Part shown: positions 56,441 to 64,000 of the stretch, piece by piece
Layout: each line of letters begins with the position of its first letter
Numbering within the stretch: position 1 is the first letter of the stretch
DNA from: Aspidiotus rigidus
Taxonomy: Eukaryota; Arthropoda; Insecta; Hemiptera; Diaspididae
DNA: 64,000 bases
Direction: 5' to 3'
NCBI GenBank assembly: GCA_035079385.1
Contig: JAVHKY010000013.1
Coordinates: forward strand, 16,676,001 to 16,740,000
Program-made: the position numbers and the translations under genes
Notes under the pieces: model-generated
Seen by the model: only the letters and a program-made list of their open reading frames with translations
The model's database searches: none
What the model was told of the DNA's origin: nothing

Positions 56441-57650
56441 AATGTTTTGGGAATTTGTAAGGGAGGCTAAGTTGATCAAGGAGTGATGGCGGATCGGAGG
56501 GTATAAAAAATTAGCCCGACCTGTTCAGTTGAAGTCCCTGGCAAATTGGAAAAGGGGGTTCGTTTTCCTTTCACAAATATCCCCTTAAGAAATGTGCAGG
56601 GAAAAAAATTTGTGAGGAAGGCGGAGTAAATTGTTAAGTGACGGTAAATCTGTTGGTGAGAGGCATTCATTAAAAAAAAAAAGATCAGTCTGATCTGTTG
56701 AGTTTGACACTAGTAAACTGAATAAAATGGTTCAATTTCATCTAAACAATATCTATATCCATAAGAAATCTACAGGGCAAAATCGCGTTTCAATACTACC
56801 CTAAACTGAAGTCAGGGACGGGTCAGCCAATAGGTAATAGCTTATCTGTGGGTCGGAAGCATTTATTGAAAGGAAAGATCAGCCCAATCTGTCCAGGGGA
56901 AATGTCTGGCGAATTTTATTAAGTTTTACTGAATTTTTTTCAGTATCATATAGATAGATAATATGTGAAAAGCTCAATTGAGGAAAATTCAAGAACGCCT
57001 TAAGTCGAGCGGCTGCTGATCCTTAATGGCTCAGCTGGTGTGCTAAATGAACAAATTAAAGAAACTAAAGCAAATTGGTTGAATAGAACGACCAGACAGA
57101 CTGTCATAAAGTTATTTTTGGAAGTTTTTTCATAATAAAAAAAAAAAAAGAAAGGATAGAAGGTACCAATGTTCAAGTTCATGCCTCTCTCACTGCTGGA
57201 TGAGTCAACATACGAACTACAACTACTAAGTAGCTACGCTTCTCGCGTTCAATCAATCAAATGTATGAATGTATGAAAAAATCCCCATAAGAAATACGTG
57301 GGGAGAAAACGCAAATGCGAGTAAGTGGGGAACACCTGAAGTAAGGCACTAAGTAATGCTTGATGGCTAATCTAGAGGTCGTCCTGAGGAGAATAAGAAA
57401 AAAATGAAGCAAATCGGCCCAGTAGAACGGCCTGACGGACTGTCATTGCGTTCAACCACATGTATGAAAAATTTTCCATAAGAAATACATGGGGAGAAAA
57501 CGCAAATGCAGATAAGTGGAGAACACCTGAAGTGAGATGATACTAAGTAATGCTTGATGGCTAGTCTACAGGTTATTCTGAAGAGAATAAAAAAAGTGAA
57601 GCAAATCCGTCCAGTAGAACGCCCGCACCAGCTGTGAAAAGGATAGATCC
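56440..57650. repeat. ~190 bp satellite array
   Basis: Marker block ccataagaaatacatgggga (variants) at about 56580, 56760, 57286 and 57477; the last two are 191 bp apart and well matched, including aagtggagaacacctgaag, agtaatgcttgatggcta and cagtagaacgrcc. Earlier units are more diverged. Confidence 0.7.
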
Positions 57651-60160
57651 CAAATTTTTTTAATATATGGATTGTGCAAGCTTGTGACAATCTTGTTCCT
57701 TTCCTGCACGTACCGGTATATCAAAGCATCAAATAAAAGTCGAACAGCTGATTGAAAAAGGTAAATTTCGTCGTCGGTGTCGGTGAACCCAAAAAACAAA
57801 AGATGAACTTTCCTATCGGATGAAAATAAAAACTGACAGGTGAACTTTCCTGTCGGTGATGTGTACATTCCTTCAAAAAGACTTACTCGGTGAAAAATCT
57901 TTCGGTGAACTGGTCGGATCCCATAAAAATTATTGCCGCTGTAATCGCATTCAATTATTTACCTGATCTTACGATTTTTCTCCCTACATGTAGAAAATTG
58001 TTCAGAGCCTTCCCGACTCAGAAACTCTTATTTGTAGACGCAGAGCCGAGTGTGCGAACAATTATATCATTGGAAAAATTTACCGTCAATCTTGCACCAT
58101 ATAATTTTCACGTTTCGTCGAATGCTAAACCGGTGCATGATGTCGTCAAAGACGAGAAATCATCATTTATTATATAATTATCGAGCTCGTATTAATCGTG
58201 CCTAGCTCAATTGAAGAGTCACGATTAATAAAGATAATGCCTTTTCCGTTCCAATCTCGTCCACTCATTTTGTGTACAGAAGAATTGTGAAATTTCGAAT
58301 ATTTTCGAAGAAAAACGATGCCGGATACGTGCGCGAAGGTCGTTGAAGGACCCTATAACGAAACTCGCTAATCAGTATGGTACGTAATTTATTTGACGAA
58401 ATTATAAATGCGGAAAATTTCCAATTAGTTTGCCGTCCTGTGTACTTAACGAAAATTGAGACGCTAGATCATAACTACACCCTTTTTTCCGAATCCACCC
58501 AGAAAATATTCGTATTCCTACTTCTCGCACACGTGTGTACCGCGTTGGTTGTCTAAATCTTATTCGTCAGTCTGAAAAAAGGTACTGCGAGACTTGTAAA
58601 GTCAACAACGAAGTGTGATAAATCGTTAGGAAATCTTGTTTACTAAGTTCATCCTTATCATTACCGCAGCATTGTTGACTGGAAACCTACGACCGAGAAA
58701 AAGGTCAAAAATTTCTCTCGCGTACCTAGGTGTCATGTCAGCGAGGACTGCGTGAACGAGAGCAGACCATGACGGACTGCACCACGGTAATGAGGTGTAC
58801 GCGAGGTAAATTTTGTAAATACGATACGGAGAGTGAAAATGGAAATATTCGTGTATAGTATTTTTTTTATACGCACATCGAGTGACGTTCGTGATAAGAG
58901 CACAGAAAACCCAATGATAACTCGAGTTTTAAATACATAATAATTTCAATGAATGTTTTATCAGTCGCACGATTAAATTGTTAAAAAAACGAAAATAGAA
59001 ATCTAGGTTACTCCAACCTATTTTTACACTATGTCGGTCCAGCCTCAACTGAGTTTCTAAAGATTTGTGGCTTCGTAGATCTCGTAGCTGCAGGTCTCGC
59101 TCAAAAAAGTAAACTACGCTCGTCTGGGGGAGGTGGAGAGAATGAGAAAGTTCTCCATAATTACGACGTTTACGCGAGTTTTTTTTTCCTTACTTTATGG
59201 GCACTTTTCTATCCTTCGACGCAGATGAACTGGATATTATGTCATCGCGGTACACGGAATATCCTCGCTTGTCTCGGCCACTCATCAACTCGAAAGTGGT
59301 TTTCTCGTCTACATCGTACGTCTGCAGTAGCCAGCATCAAAATTTTCTAATTCTACTCGTCCGATTTTGGGGTGGTGTCTAGATGCAACTGTTTACATTC
59401 CAGCGTCCGAACACGAACTATTGAGCTAGTTATAGGGCACGAATAAGAAAGAAAAAAAAAAAAAAAAAAGAGGAACGATGACCGAGATGAAAGAACTCAG
59501 TATAGGCTGAGTCTGCGTATTGATTTACATAAATACTATAAAATATAAGTGGGTACATACAAAGAAAAAGAAAATATTATCGAACGCAAATTATCTTCCA
59601 TACATAATAAGACAAGACCTATCCGGTATTAAAATCTAGACTTGGACAGTTATTTGTAGAATTTACTAGATATTGTACGCGCGGACGATTCTCGATAGAA
59701 AATCTTAGAATTGTATTTGTTTAAATCCGCTCCAGTTTAAATTACCGGGAATTGAACAGTAAGTAATTTACAATACGTTCCAAGTTTCTCGTACGACTGG
59801 TTCTCAGTTAAAATGGTTCTTTTTTTTTTCAAATTCTTCCAGCCCAAAAAAGAACGGGTAAAAATTCAAATCGACCTAATATTATTCAAATTTTTTTTTA
59901 CATATTTTAACTGCTAACTCGCGCGAAACAAAGCGTCCTCTTATACTATGCTTACTGAAGATCTGCTGATGATCCACCTCTACTTGTGATTTCCAGATTT
60001 TTTAATGGCTACAAGAAGCTATTCGAATGTCATCGATAAATCGGAAAAGAGGAAAATATCAAAGCATTATCCTTCGCACAAATTAGTTGAAAATTTAATT
60101 ACGAAGTGGTGTATAAACCAGAAGAGCTAGGGGCTCATGAGTATTGAGTAATTTGGTCCT
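57651..60160. other. Unassigned sequence
   Basis: 57700-57910 has short gaactttcctgtcggtg duplicates. The frame at 57890-58177 has no homology. The rest looks unique, with no gene recognised. Confidence 0.35.
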
Positions 60161-60790
60161 TTTTTTTTGTTGATGTTTTGAGGCTAAAAACAACGGCTCC
60201 CTCGACGAAGTAGAACGAGAAATCCAAGGAAGGAACCTCTTTGACGGGACAAATTGGCTTCTATATTGAAAATTAGAATTCTTTGCTGAAGTCCTGTCAG
60301 TTCACATCAAAGGTGTCGGACTTGGAATAATTCTGAACATCGAGTTACAAATGACAAGAGGGAGACTTTGAGAAACGATCAGTCTTTCATGCAATATGAG
60401 AAGAAGAGGACTTGGAAAAAATCAGAGTGTCTATCAAATACAAGATTGCCAAATTCATGACTTTTTTCATGACCTCTTTTAAAACGTCACGAACAGTGAA
60501 AACAAAAACTAATTTGTAAGTGGTATTTAATTTTTTATTTTGTTCTTTACAATTGTTTGGGAAATATTAATTGTATAAAAATATGAATGTTGATCTAAAT
60601 TCATAACTTTTTCATGAGTTTCATGACTCCTGAAAATTCACTCATCGGTTTTTCTGTACGGGGCAACAAAATTTCCAACAATTTCCTCAATAAAACAGGG
60701 TTTCTATTTAAATTTCAATCATAAATTTTTTCGTTGGACGGCAGACCACCGAAGTTTTCAGAAATTTCCCCTCCCCTTCATAGAACAGAA
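60161..60790. repeat. Diverged Helentron-like repeat pieces
   Basis: acggctccctcgacgaagtagaacgag, aaggaacctctttgacggg and later aaaacagggtttctatttaaa plus tcgttggacggcagacc. The same motifs as at 39-40 kb in reduced form. Confidence 0.45.
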
Positions 60791-61330
60791 TTTTTTACTG
60801 TATAAATAATTACAACCTTATTTTTATAAATCTCTTCATTGAAATTAATTTTATTTAAATCTAGATTTTCAGATAATCATAGTATTGGTTAAATTTTTGA
60901 TCTTAATTTTATTTATACCAGCCTCATTGGGTAAAAAGTAAAAAAAATATATGTAATTATTGTGAACTTGAATATTTTTTGTGAATAATAAATCTATAAG
61001 AAATCAATTTTATAATATTCATAAATTTGCTGAAGTAATACTTTTATCAATGAAATTAAATTATTATTCAAAAATTTGGAAAATATCAATCCTATTAAAT
61101 AAAATATTCAATAAATTATATGAATAAAATTTAAAAATTAAGGATAAGATAGGTACCCCCAAATATTATTAAAAATTGAAGAACAACCCCTGTCAATTCT
61201 AAATTATTGAGTAAATCGAAATGATTGTTGTTGATGAATTATTAATATTCAAACTTGGAATTCGAAATAATCAAGTAGTAATGAATTAAATTATTGATTT
61301 TATTTACATCAGCCTAAGGTAAATTTCGTC
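60791..61330. other. AT-rich block, possibly mitochondrial-derived
   Basis: About 540 bp of A/T-dominated sequence with sharp edges. No protein or RNA gene assigned. Confidence 0.3.
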
Positions 61331-61696
61331 GTCAGACTTTGAAACCACCCAATAAAAGGTACTGGGTTCAAGAAAGAATTAGGAAAATTGCATCCGGTTT
61401 CTCATGTAGGAGACGACTGAGTGCGTCTCATGCCTTTATACAGACTGATGTAATGCTCCATCCATTTCCTTAATCATTGCAACTGGTGAAATATTGATGA
61501 ATCAGTCCGTTTCTTGCTGCAATACAGCCCTTCCCCGTCAAGTCAGCTCTCAAAATATTTACAAAACACTGATATCTACTCAACACATCGTAAAAAAGAA
61601 AAGTATCTCAATCAGAAGATCAAAGTTGAAAAAGAAAGGCTACATACGTACAGAAGAAAATCTCCTGAACTAGAAAAATATTTTACATTTGGTCGA

Positions 61697-61730
<34 letters not shown>
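61331..61730 (+). other. Sequence ending in 33 A residues
   Basis: A short Lys/Ser-rich frame (61514 on) runs into the A tract at 61698-61730. A retroposed transcript tail is possible, but no source gene was recognised and no flanking duplication was found. Confidence 0.35.
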
Positions 61731-61732
<2 letters not shown>

Positions 61733-62145
61733 GCATTTAGGTGGTTGTCAACGCTGTTGCCAACTGGATTTAGATGGTTGACAACGCTGTTGCCAAATGG
61801 ATTTAGGCGGTTGACAACACTGTTGCCAATTGGATTTAGATGGTTGACAACCGTGTAGACCTGGTTGGCAACAGCGTTGTCAACCACCGTTGTCAACCAC
61901 CGTTGTCAACCACCTACATTCAATTGTCAACCACCGTTGTCAACCACCTACATTCAATTGTCAACAACATTGTCAACCGCCTAAATCCAGTTGGCAACAG
62001 CTTTGTCAATTCAGTGAGAGGAGTTGTCAACAGCTTTGTCAATTCAGTAAGAGGAGTTGTCAACAGTGTTGTCAACCGCCTAAATCCAGTTGGCAACAGC
62101 TTTGTCAATTCAGTGAAAGGAGTTGTAAACTGTGCGGTCAACCAT
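61731..62145. repeat. GTTGTCAAC minisatellite with orientation switch
   Basis: From 61741, 33 bp units (ggttgacaacgctgttgcca, actggattta) run in one sense. Near 61855-61920 the sense reverses to gttgtcaaccaccgttgtca with 15-36 bp subunits, then aaatccagttggcaacagctttgtcaattcag units alternate with gtgagaggagttgtcaac to 62145. In one frame it codes an 11-residue repeat (RWLTTLLPTGF), but no start or gene context exists. Confidence 0.75.
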
Positions 62146-62875
62146 TATGTCTTCAATTTTTTCGCATCGCGCGCTCTTTTTCCTCTTTTTTTAGCGGGTA
62201 ACCTGGGTGTACTTACAGGAAATTTTCGTCCGCGAGCGAGGTTGATGACGTCACGGAGAGGGGAAGGCGACTGAGAAACATTCCTACCTCCAAACTATGA
62301 TAGGAGGAAGGAATTGATTTTTTGCAGATACATTTTACTCGAAAAATTTTGAAGAAATCGATTGGCCAAAGTATGTTACCACAAGTTTCTAGCAGAAAAT
62401 TTGACATAATTCCACTTTTTGAGGGGATCAAGTAGAAATAAGAAAAGAAGGAATTATTGTTGGAAAGAATAGTGCCTTAGATCCTCGTCAGAGTGTTGAG
62501 GTGTCATCCTTCAGGAGAAGAGCAAGTTATGTGCGAACCCTACGACGAAGGGAACAATGCTGAAGTGAGATGTTCCCATGTTGGAGTGTAGTCCAGTCAA
62601 TAAAGATGAAAAAATGACAATTATGGGCCATAAATGTGACGGAAGGTTTTTTTTTGAAATGCGCTCAGGATAACCCCCTGTTTAAAATACCGGTGAGTCC
62701 TACGCGCTCTGCCTCCCGCAAAGTCCCCCCGCGACCTCCTTTATCTTCAAAATTCAGTTTTTCGCAATTTTCTCAAAAACTAAGCATTTTAGAGAAAAAA
62801 GTTTCGAATAAAAGTTGTTCCTCGTAAAATTTCCTACAAGATTCACTATTCATTTGTTACCTTACGTTCATTATA
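62146..62875. other. Repeat pieces, otherwise unassigned
   Basis: 62160-62310 has gataggaggaaggaatt and tgacgtca (Helentron-like family). 62690-62870 matches the foldback-family fragment at 41390-41480 (agcattttagagaaaaaagt, aaagttgttcctcgtaaaat). Confidence 0.45.
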
Positions 62876-63256
62876 CTAGGCAACAATTAAAATTTTGTTG
62901 AAAATTGCTGAAGTGAGATAGGTTGTATCTAGAAGTATTTTTTGCGCTGATTTCAGAACCGTTTTCCGTTTTTTGATAGGAGGTCGCGTTTTCTTGTTAT
63001 CAGTTTGTTTAGTTGCCGCGCATCGTCGTGAGACGAAGCGTTCTTTATCGAGCTTCGATCAACGATAGCAGTATCAACGCTCCATAAGGAACGCTTCGTC
63101 TCGCGACGATGCGCGGCAACTAAACTAAGTGATAACAAGAAAACGCGACCTCCTATCAAAAAACGGAAAACGGTTCTGAAATCAGCGCAAAAAATACTCT
63201 TAGATACAACCTGTCTCACTTCAGCAATTTTCAAATAATTTTCAATTGTTGCCTAG
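62876..63256. mobile_element. 381 bp near-perfect palindromic element
   Basis: CTAGGCAACAATTAAAAT at the left and its inverse AATTGTTGCCTAG at the right. The arms 62876-63053 and 63079-63256 (sum 126132) differ at only a few positions, with a ~25 bp centre. No coding capacity. A MITE or foldback element; no clear target duplication beyond possibly the TA before the left end. Confidence 0.78.
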
Positions 63257-63389
63257 TGTTAGTATTTAAGTACCTCATTTTGTTCTTACGAGCCATTTTT
63301 TGCGTTATACCAGATTCTAGTGACAGTTTTGGTTAACTTTTTACAGTTTTTGTAATTTTTCCAAGAATTAAGATAATAATTTCACAGAA

Positions 63390-64000
63390 GAAAACTTTCT
63401 CAGTACTTGCATTGGTTGATAAGAAAATGGCGAATTTTTTGTACACGGAGATGGTACTTCTTTAACAAACCAGCCAACTACACAAACGCAGATAGGTGGA
63501 CCAAGAAAAAATTCGAGGAATACCTTGATACAGAAATCGCGCGCCTGTGGAAGGATGAGTGGACAAACGAAGAGCGGGGAGCACGGACCAAAAAGTTGTG
63601 CCCGACACCTCTCATTAATGGGGAGGAGACCAACTTTTACCTAACGCAAGCACTCACAGGTCACAGCTGCTTTGGAGCCTACCTGCATAAGTACAAGAGA
63701 AGGAAGACCCCTTAGTTGTCCGGGTGATGTAAAGCAAGAAACTCCATAGCATGTGTTGCTCGATTGTCCAATTCATAGAGAGGGACGACCGGGCAGCACA
63801 CGGAGAAGACCATTAGAAAATTGTGGGCTACGGAGAAGGAAAAAGACTAAGAGAAGAGAGAAAGCAGAAACTCGAATGTGGGGAAGGTCCACTCCAAGAT
63901 TGGAAGAAACAAGCCTAGGAGAAAGAAGTCTAGCTGTATGCGCATTACAAATAAACCCTAGGGTACAGAAAGCGCACACAGCTTATATAGACTTGCATGC
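63390..64000 (+). pseudogene. C-terminus of another non-LTR ORF2 (R1/Jockey-like), cut by window end
   Basis: The plus strand reads ARLWKDEWTNEERGARTKKL, then FYLTQALTGHSCFGAYLHKY, and after a frame change CPGDVKQETP with a stop and HVLLDCPIHREGR. This is the post-RT segment LTQxLTGHGCFxxYLxRF...CPxC...ED..HVLFxCPRF, with its C..C..H..C knuckle, of R1/Jockey-like elements lacking RNase H. One frameshift and one stop make it dead. It probably extends past 64000. Confidence 0.8.

Noticed and set aside
57000..57182. Short frames in 56.2-57.9 kb
   Set aside because: They follow the 190 bp satellite and homopolymer runs.
61514..61896. Repeat-peptide frames with LTTLLPTGF or VNRLNPVGNS units
   Set aside because: Translation of the minisatellite and of the A/T run in both strands; no start or gene context.

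Overview
The window reads as eukaryotic nuclear DNA, most likely from an insect. Coding sequence is sparse, the one clear host gene has GT-AG introns, and most of the rest is decayed transposable elements (TEs), foldback repeats, satellites and mitochondrial inserts. The mitochondrial inserts are very AT-rich and carry derived cytb, nd5 and cox1 pieces with an unusual gene order, which fits Hymenoptera. That placement is inference only.

Host gene: three minus-strand exons encode TM1 to the TM3/extracellular-loop region of an SLC6 sodium-coupled transporter. They lie at 21051-21247, 2608-2742 and 2141-2366. The first intron is about 18.3 kb and holds most of the left-hand transposons. The 5' exon(s) and all exons after the third were not found and are presumably elsewhere or outside the window.

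Left third (about 4.7-20 kb, inside the large intron): remnants of one family of non-LTR retrotransposon with an RNase H domain (4.7-6.3, 7.1-11.2 and 18.8-19.3 kb). The 7.1-11.2 kb copy was hit by a 2.3 kb TIR transposon, which was itself hit by a 371 bp hAT-type MITE with a clean 8 bp target duplication; a second MITE cut the RT region. A 119 bp satellite with an orientation switch follows. Then comes a 3.9 kb Penelope-like element (PLE) made of two head-to-head copies that form a perfect 1634 bp inverted repeat, flanked by a 12 bp target duplication. Helentron-like minisatellite repeats and a 140-155 bp satellite complete this part.

Middle (22-47 kb): a duplicated interspersed repeat, a cox1 fragment, and a 3.2 kb nest of inverted repeats enclosing a mitochondrial segment (cytb minus, nd5 plus) and 119 bp satellite units. 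Further on are a Tigger/pogo transposase relic, a second RNase H non-LTR relic, a Helentron-like element with a 3' hairpin and CTAA end, an RTE/CR1-like RT tail, a 1.7 kb foldback element, and a TA-flanked TIR element carrying a hAT relic.

Right part (47-64 kb): mostly unassigned sequence, with a small PLE relic, RT scraps, an apparently twin-primed (inverted) non-LTR element, a 190 bp satellite, a 33 A run followed by an orientation-switching minisatellite built on GTTGTCAAC, a 381 bp near-perfect palindrome, and the C-terminus of another non-LTR ORF2 at the right edge. No rRNA, nuclear tRNA, CRISPR or bacterial-style operon was seen.
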